A DNA stretch of 64,000 nucleotides. Source: Acinetobacter baylyi DSM 14961 = CIP 107474. Lineage in GTDB: Bacteria > Pseudomonadota > Gammaproteobacteria > Pseudomonadales > Moraxellaceae. The notes beneath the pieces were generated by a model. The model searched no databases, was not told where the DNA came from, and was given only the letters and a program-made list of their open reading frames with translations. Below are positions 6,825 through 16,800 of this stretch, one piece after another (within the stretch, counting starts at the first letter, position 1; every line of letters begins with the position of its first letter). A program made the translations under genes and the position numbers. The DNA lies in NCBI RefSeq assembly GCF_000368685.1, contig NZ_KB849626.1, forward strand, positions 232,476 through 296,475, given 5' to 3'.

Positions 6825-7835
6825 TTAATGGTTATCATGCTGTTCACGCCACTGTTGTGGCGTTGTACCGCTCCACAGTTTGAAAGCGCGTTGAAAGGCA
6901 CTTTGTTCGGAGTAGCACAGTAATAACGCGATGTCACGTAGGCTTAGATGTGGATCCTTTAAATACTCGGTAGCGAGCATAAACCGTACCTGCTGTATTC
7001 TTTGCTGAAAAGTCATATTCTGCTGCTGAAGATGACGTTGTAATTGTCGGACTGATAATCCCAGTTGTGTCGCAATCTGATCAATTTGATAGTCATTTTT
7101 TTGCAGCCCCTTTAAAATGGCTTGTTGTAAACGTTGATCAAGCTGAGAAGACTGTGGAAGCTGCTGCAATAAAGCATGTGCTTGCTGCATAAGTAACTGT
7201 TGTAGCGTGTGATCGGCATTGCCAACCAGTTTATTTCGCTCATGAAGTGGAATCAGGATCTGGGTTTTGGCTTGAGAAAATCGTACACGACAGCGAAAAT
7301 AACGCTCATACACCTGAGTATCTTTAGGTGCAGAATTGATAAAATGTACTTCGTGTAGCTGAATGGCATCTTGACATAGAAACTGCTGCAAAAACTGCAC
7401 CATCAGTGCAATCGCAATTTCATCGGTCAGTTGGGTTGGGTGTAACTCAGGCTCTTCCCAGTGAATTGAAAAATAGCCCGAAACTAACTCAACTTTAAGT
7501 GGACTGCCATCGTAGATGAGACGATGCAAATCTTCATAGCGCCTAAGCGCTTCGCCCAGGCTTTCACAGGAAAGCGCGATGTAGGCCAGAATGCCCAAAT
7601 GTTTGGGTTGCACGTATTCTGCAATTCTTAAGCCCAAACCGATTTGCGGGTGGCGTGCGTAAAGACGTTCCAGTAGATCACGCCAGATCACATAGTCGAA
7701 ACGCTCAAGATTTTGTACAGCCAATAGATCATCTGGCACATCAAACTGCTGTGACTCGCAATACAATTTTAAAAGGTGCCCGAGTCCACCATACACCGAT
7801 CCTGCATAATTTTTTACTGCGGCCATCCTTCGCAT
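6825..7835 (-). CDS. AraC-family transcriptional regulator
   Basis: This 336-residue regulator has two parts. Residues ~20-200 form the arabinose-binding-like sensor domain (PF12625) typical of regulators such as OruR and those of fatty-acid or alkane genes. Residues ~235-336 form the AraC DNA-binding domain with two helix-turn-helix motifs (DQIATQLGLSVRQLQRHLQ and LSLRDIALLLCYSEQSAFQR, with AFKLWSGTTPQQWR at the end). It is divergent from the fatty-acid-hydroxylase-like gene, with a 95-base shared promoter region, so that gene is its most likely target. The ligand is unknown. Confidence 0.88.
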   Translation of the reverse strand: MRRMAAVKNYAGSVYGGLGHLLKLYCESQQFDVPDDLLAVQNLERFDYVIWRDLLERLYARHPQIGLGLRIAEYVQPKHLGILAYIALSCESLGEALRRYEDLHRLIYDGSPLKVELVSGYFSIHWEEPELHPTQLTDEIAIALMVQFLQQFLCQDAIQLHEVHFINSAPKDTQVYERYFRCRVRFSQAKTQILIPLHERNKLVGNADHTLQQLLMQQAHALLQQLPQSSQLDQRLQQAILKGLQKNDYQIDQIATQLGLSVRQLQRHLQQQNMTFQQRIQQVRFMLATEYLKDPHLSLRDIALLLCYSEQSAFQRAFKLWSGTTPQQWREQHDNH

Positions 7836-7930
7836 GCTCTTTGTCGTGTTATGTCAATGAACTATAAATAATCAGTCAATACATACCATAGAAAAATTCT
7901 TATATTCAAGTCAAAGGGAGGATCATCAAC

Positions 7931-8572
7931 ATGATAAAAGGTTTTGTCGCAGGACTGATTTTGGCCAATGGCTTTGAATGGGTGGCACACAAGTATTTGC
8001 TACATGGTGTACATCGCAAAGGAAAATCGCGTTTTAGTCCAACCCCTAAACAAATGCAGTCTCATTGGGCACACCATCGCGAAGTCCGTACAACGTCATT
8101 TGAGGACGAGTGCTATGTGCAAGGTATAAAAAGCTGGCGCACACGCAATGAATTACTGTCACTGGCTGTAGTAGGCGGGCTGTCCAGTGCTATGGCGTAT
8201 CCTTTGTCTAAGGGTATGGCGCTGGCATTTTGCTATAGCGCAGGCAATTATTATTATGTGCATCGTCGCTCACACCTCGAACCAGAATGGGCAAAGCGCC
8301 GTATTCCATGGCATTATGATCATCATATGAACTCAAATCAGGATGCCAATTGGTGTGTGACGCGTCCTTGGTTTGATTATATTCTGGGAACCCGAATGGT
8401 GTCATCGGCAGATTTAAAAGAAGCCAATCCGTTAGGGTTACCTTTACCTGCACCGATGTCGAAACAATTAAGTGCAGTGATCGAACAGTTTTTTCCTGCC
8501 AAATGGGTCGAGCGTAACAAGCCTTGCATCGTGGCTTCAGCACAGGTTCAAAAAATTAATGCTGTTGCTTAA
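7931..8572 (+). CDS. fatty acid hydroxylase / sterol desaturase superfamily protein
   Basis: This 213-residue membrane protein shows histidine clusters characteristic of di-iron hydroxylases: HKYLLHG (residues ~20-26), HWAHHR (~47-52), HRRSH (~112-116) and HYDHH (~128-132). These ligate a membrane-embedded di-iron centre that uses O2 to hydroxylate or desaturate lipids or alkyl chains. Hydrophobic segments at the N-terminus and around residues 75-110 would set the active site at the cytoplasmic face. The start has an excellent GGGAGG site. It is divergent from an AraC regulator. The substrate cannot be read from the sequence. Confidence 0.82.
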   Translation: MIKGFVAGLILANGFEWVAHKYLLHGVHRKGKSRFSPTPKQMQSHWAHHREVRTTSFEDECYVQGIKSWRTRNELLSLAVVGGLSSAMAYPLSKGMALAFCYSAGNYYYVHRRSHLEPEWAKRRIPWHYDHHMNSNQDANWCVTRPWFDYILGTRMVSSADLKEANPLGLPLPAPMSKQLSAVIEQFFPAKWVERNKPCIVASAQVQKINAVA

Positions 8573-8682
8573 AATATTTTTGTTTGTTGATCATCAATAA
8601 AAAGGATCGCTTAAATTTATCTCGCGATCCACTATCGAAATGAGTCTACAGTGAGGGCATACAAATTGTATAAACTAAGTCC

Positions 8683-9441
8683 TTAGAGACGCATTTCGAT
8701 GCCTTGTGCAGCCAAAAACTGTTTTGCTTCAGGAATGGTATGCTGACCAAAGTGGAAAATACTGGCTGCCAGTACCGCATCTGCACCACCTTTTAAAATC
8801 CCATCTGCCATATGCTGTAAATTCCCTACGCCGCCAGAGGCAATGGTGGGAATTGAAACACGGTTGTTAATTTCACGCATCAAGGCAATGTCATAACCTG
8901 CTTTGGTACCATCGGCATCCATACTGGTCACCAGCAGTTCGCCTGCGCCGTATTCTGCCATCTTCACCGACCACTCCAGTGCATCAATGCCCGTAGGCTT
9001 ACGACCACCGTGGGTAAAAATTTCCCATGTGTTGTCGCCTGTTTTTTTAGCATCAATTGCAACCACAATACATTGGGCCCCAAAGCGTTGTGATGCTTCT
9101 TGTACAAACTCAGGATTAAACACGGCTGCCGAGTTAATGCTCACTTTATCTGCACCTGCATTCAGCAATAAACGAATGTCTTCCACCTTACGCACACCAC
9201 CCCCGACAGTCAGAGGGACAAATACGCTTTCTGCCATACGTTCAACTGTACGATAGGTGGTATCACGACCATGATGCGTTGCAGTAATATCCAGAAAAGT
9301 AATTTCATCTGCACCTTGCTCATTGTAGCGACGTGCAACTTCAACAGGATCACCTGCATCACGAATATCTAAAAATTGCACGCCCTTGACCACACGGCCA
9401 TTATCGACATCAAGGCAGGGAATAATACGTTTTGCAAGCAT
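8683..9441 (-). CDS. hisF: imidazole glycerol phosphate synthase subunit HisF
   Basis: HisF is the cyclase half of the HisF-HisH complex. It uses ammonia from HisH to turn PRFAR into imidazole-glycerol phosphate and AICAR in histidine synthesis. The (beta/alpha)8 barrel opens with [19 protein letters not shown], which holds the first catalytic Asp, and has phosphate-binding GGGVR and SGGVGN loops near the end. Taking the ATG at 9441 gives 252 residues, the usual length, with GGA about ten bases upstream. A second ATG four codons earlier (9453) lacks a ribosome-binding site. The gene stands apart from hisA and hisH, about 9 kb away, and is divergent from thrB. Confidence 0.96.
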   Translation of the reverse strand: MLAKRIIPCLDVDNGRVVKGVQFLDIRDAGDPVEVARRYNEQGADEITFLDITATHHGRDTTYRTVERMAESVFVPLTVGGGVRKVEDIRLLLNAGADKVSINSAAVFNPEFVQEASQRFGAQCIVVAIDAKKTGDNTWEIFTHGGRKPTGIDALEWSVKMAEYGAGELLVTSMDADGTKAGYDIALMREINNRVSIPTIASGGVGNLQHMADGILKGGADAVLAASIFHFGQHTIPEAKQFLAAQGIEMRL

Positions 9442-9554
9442 TGTGGCATCCAACAGTATGAGTCTAAATAAATAAATTTTCCGAGATTGCAGAGAATCTT
9501 GGTAAACTGCTTGGGTATTCTATCAAACTTATATTTGTTTCACGCAGGTTTTAT

Positions 9555-10505
9555 ATGTCGGTTTATACCCCGTTGAGTTTACAGGAAGTTCAAGCATTTG
9601 CATTGCCTTATGGATTAGAGGTGATTGACTTGATTCCAATTCAGGGAGGTATTGAAAACACCAATTACTTTTTGGTCGCAAACAATCAGCAACAGTATGT
9701 TTTAACGGTTTTTGAAGAGCTAGATGAGCAGGGAGCAAGTGAGTTGCCGCCTGTATTACAGCATTTGGGGCAGGCGCATGTGCCTGTTGCTGTGCCTTTA
9801 AATTATGAAGGCAAGTTTATCCATCGTATTGCGCAAAAACCTGCACAAATTGCACCACGTATTGCGGGTGAACATCCGATTCCATCGAATATTGCACAAG
9901 TCAAAAGTATTGCCGCTGCACAGGCAAGTTTACATCTGGCTTTGCAGAATTATTCTTTAGCGCGCTCAAACAGCCGTAACCATCAGTTCTGGACAGCCGT
10001 AGGTGAAAGCTTAAAACCCGTGATGTCTACAGAAGATCTGAATCTTTTAAATCAGGTGTATGTACAGTTTAATCAGCTTCGTGAGCAACATCCAGATTTG
10101 CCGTGTGGCTGGATTCATTCGGATATGTTCCGCGACAATACCTTGTTTGTGGGGGATGAACTGGAAGGTATCTTGGATTTTTCTGAATTAAATCAGGATG
10201 ATTTTTTATTTGATATTGCGATTAGCATCAATGATTTTTGTACAGAATATCCAGAAGCATATTTAGACCATGACAAGCTACAGGCATTTGTAGATGCTTA
10301 CCAATCTGTACGTAGCTTGACGCAGGATGAACACACATGTTTGCCCATTTATCTGGCGATGGCAGCCTGTCGTTTCTGGCTGATGCGTTTACAGGTAGCA
10401 CAGCGTAACGCGCAGGAAGGCCGTATAGGTGATGATATTATGCAGAAAAATCCACTCGAAATGCGCAATATGCTGGTAGACCGTTTACAGGCAATGGCGA
10501 AATAA
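9555..10505 (+). CDS. thrB: homoserine kinase (APH-type)
   Basis: The enzyme phosphorylates homoserine with ATP in the threonine pathway. At 316 residues it is the aminoglycoside-phosphotransferase-fold homoserine kinase of Pseudomonas and Acinetobacter, not the GHMP kinase of E. coli. The N-terminus has the nucleotide loop region (PIQGGIENTNYFLV). The catalytic Brenner motif reads GWIHSDMFRDNTLF, followed by the metal-binding GILDFSELNQDD. The next gene begins 12 bases after its stop, so they share a transcript. It is divergent from hisF with about 100 bases between. Confidence 0.95.
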   Translation: MSVYTPLSLQEVQAFALPYGLEVIDLIPIQGGIENTNYFLVANNQQQYVLTVFEELDEQGASELPPVLQHLGQAHVPVAVPLNYEGKFIHRIAQKPAQIAPRIAGEHPIPSNIAQVKSIAAAQASLHLALQNYSLARSNSRNHQFWTAVGESLKPVMSTEDLNLLNQVYVQFNQLREQHPDLPCGWIHSDMFRDNTLFVGDELEGILDFSELNQDDFLFDIAISINDFCTEYPEAYLDHDKLQAFVDAYQSVRSLTQDEHTCLPIYLAMAACRFWLMRLQVAQRNAQEGRIGDDIMQKNPLEMRNMLVDRLQAMAK

Positions 10506-10517
10506 GGATATACGGAT

Positions 10518-11144
10518 ATGCGAGATCAGGGACGTTTGGTCGAGTGGTTTGATGACAAGGGCTATGGCTTTATTCAGCCCAATGATTCTCAAAAGGGCCG
10601 TGTATTTCTGCATATCCGTGATTTTGCACGTAAGGGGCCGCGTCCGATTGTTGGCTGTGCGCTTGAATATCTTGTGATTCTGGATGAACAAGGACGGCAT
10701 CGGGCCATTCAGGTGGTGTATTTAAAAGCCCAGCAAGCACGCCCGACTCAACCCAAAAACAATGTAAATAAACCTAATCAGCCGAGTACATTGGCACCGA
10801 TGCAAATTGCGTGTGTGCTTTATATTTTAGCGATTGCTGTATTGAGTTGGATGCATGTTTTGCCTAGCTATAGCTTTATTTTTATTGCTCTGATGAATGC
10901 ACTCAGCTATTGGCTCTATGCCCAAGATAAAGAAGCGGCGCAACTGGGAAATCGGCGCGTGCCTGAGCAAAGCTTGCACATTGTTGCATTTTTGGGAGGT
11001 TGGCCAGCGGCTTGGCTGGCGCAACAGAAATTGCGACATAAAACACAAAAACAACCCTTTAGAAAGATTTATTTCTGTACCATAGTTTTAAACATACTTT
11101 TATTGTTGTGGTTCATTTCTCCTTTAAATGTCATATTGCATTAA
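10518..11144 (+). CDS. cold-shock domain / DUF1294 membrane protein
   Basis: This 208-residue fusion begins with a cold-shock (OB-fold) nucleic-acid-binding domain (residues ~1-68, GRLVEWFDDKGYGFIQPND then VFLHIRDF, the RNP-like motifs). A linker of Gln, Pro and Asn follows. The C-terminal half (~95-208) is a DUF1294 membrane domain with about four transmembrane helices and its typical GGWPAAWLAQQKLRHKT motif. The combination is widespread in Gammaproteobacteria but has no settled function; RNA binding tethered at the membrane is implied. It starts 12 bases after thrB with a good AAGGA site and probably lies in the same operon. Confidence 0.88.
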   Translation: MRDQGRLVEWFDDKGYGFIQPNDSQKGRVFLHIRDFARKGPRPIVGCALEYLVILDEQGRHRAIQVVYLKAQQARPTQPKNNVNKPNQPSTLAPMQIACVLYILAIAVLSWMHVLPSYSFIFIALMNALSYWLYAQDKEAAQLGNRRVPEQSLHIVAFLGGWPAAWLAQQKLRHKTQKQPFRKIYFCTIVLNILLLLWFISPLNVILH

Positions 11145-11181
11145 AGGGAGCATGAAATAGAAAAATCAAAAAGGTGTCCTT

Positions 11182-11577
11182 ATGAATCTTCCTTCAGAAC
11201 AAATTCAATCCAATAAAACTTTAACGCTGGTCTTATATATTCTTTATATTGCTGCGATTTTTAGTGCAGGCTTATTAGCGATTGTGGCGCTGATTATTAA
11301 TTATGTGAAACGTAATGATGTTCAAGGAACATGGCTTGCCAGTCACTTTACATGGCAAATCCGCACATTCTGGTGGTACCTGTTCTGGAATGTCATCGCC
11401 TTTGTTCCATTCTTCTTTTTATTTTTTACAGGTGACAATGACAATCTGTTTGCAGGAATCGCGCTTTCGGCCAGTACTTTCTGTGTCGTTGTGATTGGTT
11501 TGGCATGGGTCTGGATTGTCTATCGCGCTATACGTGGTCTGATTGCACTGAATGATAATAAGGCCATGTATCAGTGA
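11182..11577 (+). CDS. DUF4870-like small integral membrane protein
   Basis: This 131-residue protein has three to four hydrophobic helices: LVLYILYIAAIFSAGLLAIV, FWWYLFWNVIAFVPFFFLFF, and the last around SASTFCVVVIGLAWVWIVYR. The polar loop SHFTWQIRTFWW is typical of DUF4870-type proteins, which have no known function. AAGGTG precedes the ATG. It follows the cold-shock/DUF1294 gene by 37 bases on the same strand with no terminator seen between them. Confidence 0.8.
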   Translation: MNLPSEQIQSNKTLTLVLYILYIAAIFSAGLLAIVALIINYVKRNDVQGTWLASHFTWQIRTFWWYLFWNVIAFVPFFFLFFTGDNDNLFAGIALSASTFCVVVIGLAWVWIVYRAIRGLIALNDNKAMYQ

Positions 11578-11734
11578 TAGATGCGGTTTTTAAGAGAATA
11601 AAGCGTGTGGGTTTGCACTCTTTATTCTGATGAAAAGAAGAATAAATACTCGATATAGTGGAACGGCCACAAAGCTGGGTTGATGGATGGGGCAATGTGG
11701 CCTGATTATATTACGACGAAATTAAAATACAACA

Positions 11735-13456
11735 ATGCTGAAATTTCTAAATAAAATCGAACCATTACAGAGCTATATTTTTGCATGTAAACTTTCGATG
11801 CAACAGCACCCACGTCTTAAATGGAATTTTATTGGCATGTTCATGCTGGTGTTGCTGGCGGCTTTTTTTGAGACGTTATTTCCTTATTTAATGAAACTGC
11901 TGATTGATCAGGTTGAACAAAACCGAACGTTGCAGCTTCGTTCACTGTTTGAAATTAAACTGCTGTATTTGTTGGTGATTGCATATGCCACAGCATGGCT
12001 GATGTCCCAGTTACTGATCTGGTGTAAAAATTTGTACAGCATGGTCATGTCTGTCAATTTTGAAACATCCTTAATGGCGAAAGGTATTCAAAATTTTTTA
12101 GCGTTACCGAAACAAAAGCAGGATGAGATTGAAGCAGCCGCATTCATCACAGATATACAACGCGGTGGGTCGGCATTAAGTGAAATGACATTTTCACTTT
12201 TTATTCTGCTCGGGCCAATTGTATTGCAACTATTTTTTATTTTTGTGGTGTTATTTAAAATTATTAGTGGTGTGTTTGGTCTATTTTTCGTAATCGCAAT
12301 TTTGATGGCATTTATTGCTTCATTCTGGATTAGTCAAAAAAGTAGCCATTTTTTTGATCAGATGTATGCACAAAGAAACAAGATTAATCAGACCATTTTA
12401 GAAAAAGTTTCGCATAGTTATGAAATTAAAATTAAACATGCTCAGCAATATGAACAAAATCGTCTTGAGCAGACTTTGGATGAATACCGGACAGTGATTA
12501 AAAGTACCAATATTCGTATTGGTATATTGATGATGGTACAGGTATTTTTAATTTTCTTGTTCTTGCTTGGGTTTATGTTATATACCGTTTATATTTCTCA
12601 AACTCAGCAAATCACCTCGGGTGATTTTGTTTTGATCAGCACTTATATTATTCAGTTAACCATGCCATTTTTGATGATTTCGCAAAGTCTGATGCGTGTA
12701 AATGGTAATATGGTGGCATTAAAAATTTACCGTCAGTATTTTAATCTGCCACATGAGCAATATCAGACTCAATCTGTAAGCAACAAAATTTTACCCATGT
12801 TATATCAGTTCAAAGATGCAACTTTAAACCTTGGCAAAAACAAGATTTCTCATTTTAATCTCAATATCCGTTCTAACACTTGTTATGCCATTGTGGGCCA
12901 GACAGGACGGGGTAAAACATCACTGCTGCATTATTTAATGGGAATTTCTAAAATTGAGTCTGGGCATTTATATTATAAAAATCTGGAGATTTCCAAAGCA
13001 TTTTCAGTCGAGATATTTCAACAAGTCAGCTTTGTTGCACAACAGTCTGTGGTTTTTTCGGGCAGTTTAAGGGATAACTTGATTTACAACAGTGGTTATT
13101 CCTATACAGACGCTGAATTAATGCTATGGCTGGAACGGTTTAAACTGCAATCCATTTTAGAAAAAAATCAGCTTAAACTTAATGATGAGCTCGGAGATGT
13201 TTATAAAAACTTCTCTGGAGGAGAAAAACAGAGAATCAGTCTGTTACGCGCTATTTTAGCGAAGCCTCAAGTCTTAATTTTAGATGAGCCTACCTCTGCT
13301 TTAGATGCCGATACCGCCACACAGATCATGCTGCTGATTGTGCAACAGGTACCCAGTGTGATTATGGTGACACATGCCAAAGACTGTATTGCAATGGCCG
13401 ATGAGCTGATTGATCTGGATCAGATTATGCTTAATGCAGCGATTCATTCTGCTTAA
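11735..13456 (+). CDS. ABC transporter, fused permease and ATPase
   Basis: This 573-residue half-transporter of the MsbA/exporter type would act as a homodimer in the inner membrane. Residues ~30-310 form a six-helix transmembrane domain. Residues ~350-570 form the ATPase, with Walker A GQTGRGKTS, a Q-loop around QQVSFVAQQS, signature NFSGGEKQR, Walker B VLILDEPTSALD and the H-loop VTHAKD. No Shine-Dalgarno sequence is evident before the ATG. It precedes the large Pls/PosA-like synthetase by 350 bases on the same strand, which hints that it might export or flip that enzyme's product. The substrate is not known from sequence. Confidence 0.88.
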   Translation: MLKFLNKIEPLQSYIFACKLSMQQHPRLKWNFIGMFMLVLLAAFFETLFPYLMKLLIDQVEQNRTLQLRSLFEIKLLYLLVIAYATAWLMSQLLIWCKNLYSMVMSVNFETSLMAKGIQNFLALPKQKQDEIEAAAFITDIQRGGSALSEMTFSLFILLGPIVLQLFFIFVVLFKIISGVFGLFFVIAILMAFIASFWISQKSSHFFDQMYAQRNKINQTILEKVSHSYEIKIKHAQQYEQNRLEQTLDEYRTVIKSTNIRIGILMMVQVFLIFLFLLGFMLYTVYISQTQQITSGDFVLISTYIIQLTMPFLMISQSLMRVNGNMVALKIYRQYFNLPHEQYQTQSVSNKILPMLYQFKDATLNLGKNKISHFNLNIRSNTCYAIVGQTGRGKTSLLHYLMGISKIESGHLYYKNLEISKAFSVEIFQQVSFVAQQSVVFSGSLRDNLIYNSGYSYTDAELMLWLERFKLQSILEKNQLKLNDELGDVYKNFSGGEKQRISLLRAILAKPQVLILDEPTSALDADTATQIMLLIVQQVPSVIMVTHAKDCIAMADELIDLDQIMLNAAIHSA

Positions 13457-13806
13457 AAATAAACACGTCAATACACGTAAATAATCCGCATGATTTTGTA
13501 AGTGATTCTCCATTTTTTATTATATATTTAGAAAAAATATTGCAGAACAAGATCTTGGAAAAATTTCATTTTTTACTTTGTTTCATACCAATAATCGTAT
13601 TAATCCATTTTTTAATCGTGATTTAAGTAATTCTAATTAGCATAACTTCTAAACAATAAACCTGAATAAAAAAACTGATTTTAGGTGGTTGTTTTAACTT
13701 TATATGTCGCGAGCTCAATTACATATAAATACAGGCGTTTTATCCCGAGTTTTTGTTTGGCAAAAATGACAGATAAATAAAACGATGGCGAACATTCGGA
13801 CTCTAT
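13457..13806. other. AT-rich intergenic region upstream of the synthetase
   Basis: These 350 bases between the ABC transporter and the synthetase hold no gene and no terminator I can support. Several T-rich tracts are present, and TATAAA near 13725 could be a -10 element, but no matching -35 box is clear. The length suggests that the synthetase has its own promoter and control region. Confidence 0.6.
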
Positions 13807-16800
13807 ATGAACGCAATTATTCATGTTCCCTCAGTGATTCGTGGTGAACAACGACCAGAATTTATTCGTAACGAAGTGCTTTCAGACATTTTGGATGCAA
13901 CCGCTGCCCAGTATCCTGAGCATGTTGCACTGATTGATCAGGAGCGCAATGTTACTTATGCACAATTGTGCAAACAGGCAAACGATATTGCTCAGCAACT
14001 CATTCAACGTGGGATCAAGGCTGGGGATATCATCGGATTATGGCTGCCACGTGGTGCAGACCTTTTAATTGCGCAGGCGGGTATCTGTAAGGCAGGTGCA
14101 GCATGGCTACCATTTGATATGGATGTGCCTGTAGACCGTATTCAGGTGTGTCTGGATGACGCGCAGGCAGCGGGAATCATCACCAGTCTGGACTGGGCTG
14201 ATAGCCTGCAACAGTTAAGTCAGCCTGTCTGGCCAGTCAATACGCTGAATCAACCGACAGGGCAGCCAAGCATAGCACAGCGTGCTGATTTGGCAGATCC
14301 TGCTTATATCATCTATACCTCAGGTTCTACAGGTAAACCCAAAGGCATCGTGATTGAGCAGCGCAATATTTGCCATTTCTTACGTTCTGAAAATTCGGTA
14401 TTGGGCGTGCGTCATGAAGACAAGGTTTATCAAGGTTTCTCGGTGGCATTTGATATGTCGTTTGAGGAAGTCTGGATTTCATATCTGGTGGGTGCGACCA
14501 TCTGGATTGCACCTAAAGATCTGGTGACCGACCCAGAACGTTTATGTAAAGCCTTACAACAACAAAATATCACGGTACTACATGCGGTTCCAACGCTACT
14601 GGCCTTATTTCCAGAAGATGTGCCCAACCTGAGAATTATCAACTTGGGAGGGGAAATGTGCCCCGAAGCACTGGTGGCACGTTGGGACTTACCACATCAC
14701 CAGATTTTTAATACCTATGGTCCAACTGAAACTACGGTTACTTCAAGTCTAGCGCGTGTTTATGCCGATGAACCAGTCACTATTGGTGTACCACTCCCCA
14801 ACTACGGCATGTTGGTACTCAATGACCAGTTTGAGTTATTGCCTCAGGGTGAAGTTGGTGAGTTGTGCGTTTTTGGGCCAAGCGTCGGACGTGAATATCT
14901 TGGACGTCCTGAACTTACGGCTGAAAAATTCATTCATAACACTTGGGCCAATAATGACAATGAGCTCAAGCTTTACCGTACAGGTGACTTGGCGCGTCTG
15001 GATGAAAATGGTCAGATTCAGTGTTTGGGCCGTGCCGATGATCAGGTCAAAGTACGTGGCTTTCGCGTCGAATTGGGTGAGATTGAAGCGGCACTCTGTG
15101 ATTTAAATGGCATTGGAACAGCGGCTGTGGTCTTACGCCGTGACGATGAGATGGATCAACTGGTAGCGTTTATTGTACTGGATCAAGAACAAAAAAATCT
15201 GATTCAGGTCAAGGAGATTCGTGCGTATCTTAAATCGCGCTTACCAGCTTACATGATTCCAAATCGCTTTGAGATTGTGGAGCAAGTGCCACGCTTGTTG
15301 TCTGGCAAAATTGACCGTAATGCATTACGTAAAATTGAATTACAGACATCTGTAGAAGCTGCGGTATCCGATGAACCTCAGAATGAAGCAGAACAGATTT
15401 TATTTGACACGCTCAACAAGATTTTTCCGAATCAACCGATTCAACTCAATGCAGACTTCTTTGATGATCTGGGTGGACATTCACTTTTGGCAGCTGTTTT
15501 GACCTCACAATTGCGTGAATATCCGCAATATGCACAGATCACCATTCAGAATATTTATCAGCTTCGTAAGGTCGGTGCAATTAGTCAGTTTATGTTGCAG
15601 CAGGCCAAGCAACAGCAGATGCGTGAAGTCACCACTTACGAGATCAACAGTACAAATCGTATTCGTTGTGGTATTGCTCAGTTTATGGTGATTCCAATTT
15701 TAATTGGATTGACCATTTTGCAATGGTTGGCGCCATTCTTTAGTTATCACTATTTCACAGGTAGTCCAGGAGACAGTACTGTTCGAGCAATGGGAATCTC
15801 ACTAGGCGTGTATATTGTGAGTGTGATACTTAGCTTTGCGATTTCAGTGATTGGTAATCGTTTGCTGCTTAAGGGTATTCAGCCTGGCCAGTATCCGTTA
15901 TGGGGTAAAACCTATTTTAGATGGTGGTTGGCAGATCGCTTAACAGGTGTTGCACCAACCTATCTGTTGGCGGGTTCTACACTGAATAATCTCTATTTAA
16001 AAGCACTGGGTGCCAAAATTGGTCACGATGTACACATGGGTTCAATTCATGTACGTATGCCAAACTTACTGACCGTTGGTGATGGTGTGAGTATTGGTTC
16101 GCATGTCAATCTTGAAAATGCCAAAGTTGAGCAAGGCCAACTGGTTTTGGGCAAAATCGAGCTGAAAAAAGAAAGCTATGTCGGCTCGTATAGCGTCATT
16201 GAGGAAAATAGCTGTCTAGAGGAATATGCACATCTTAAAGCACTGTCTGCATTGCCAAATGGTAAAACCATTCCTGCCTTTGAAATGTGGGATGGTGCAC
16301 CAGCACAGTATAGCAAACAGGTCGATGTTGCACATTTGCTGCCAAGAGAGCAGGTGTCTAAAACACGTAAAACACTAGAAGTGGTCTATTATGCGCTGAG
16401 TGTTATTCTCATTAGCTGCCTATTCTTTGTTCCTATTTTTCCAAGCTTTATTTTGGTGGATTGGTTTGATGTCAATTACCTCAATAACGTGTTGCAGGCA
16501 TCGAATATTGTATCGACAGCATTCCGCTATTTCCTCTTTGCAATTCCAGCCAGTGCCATTATGGTGATTTTGACTGCGCTGTTTGCTGCGTTGTTGCGTA
16601 AAATTATTCTGCCAAATTTAAAACCTGGAACTTACTCTTTACACAGTGGAACTTACTATCGTAAATGGTTTGCGACCCAAATCTTTGAAACCAGTTTACA
16701 AACATTACATGGTTTATTTGCGACAGTGTACGCGCCTGCATGGTTTAGATTGATGGGTGCAAAAGTAGGCCGTGACAGTGAAGTATCAACGGCTACAGGA

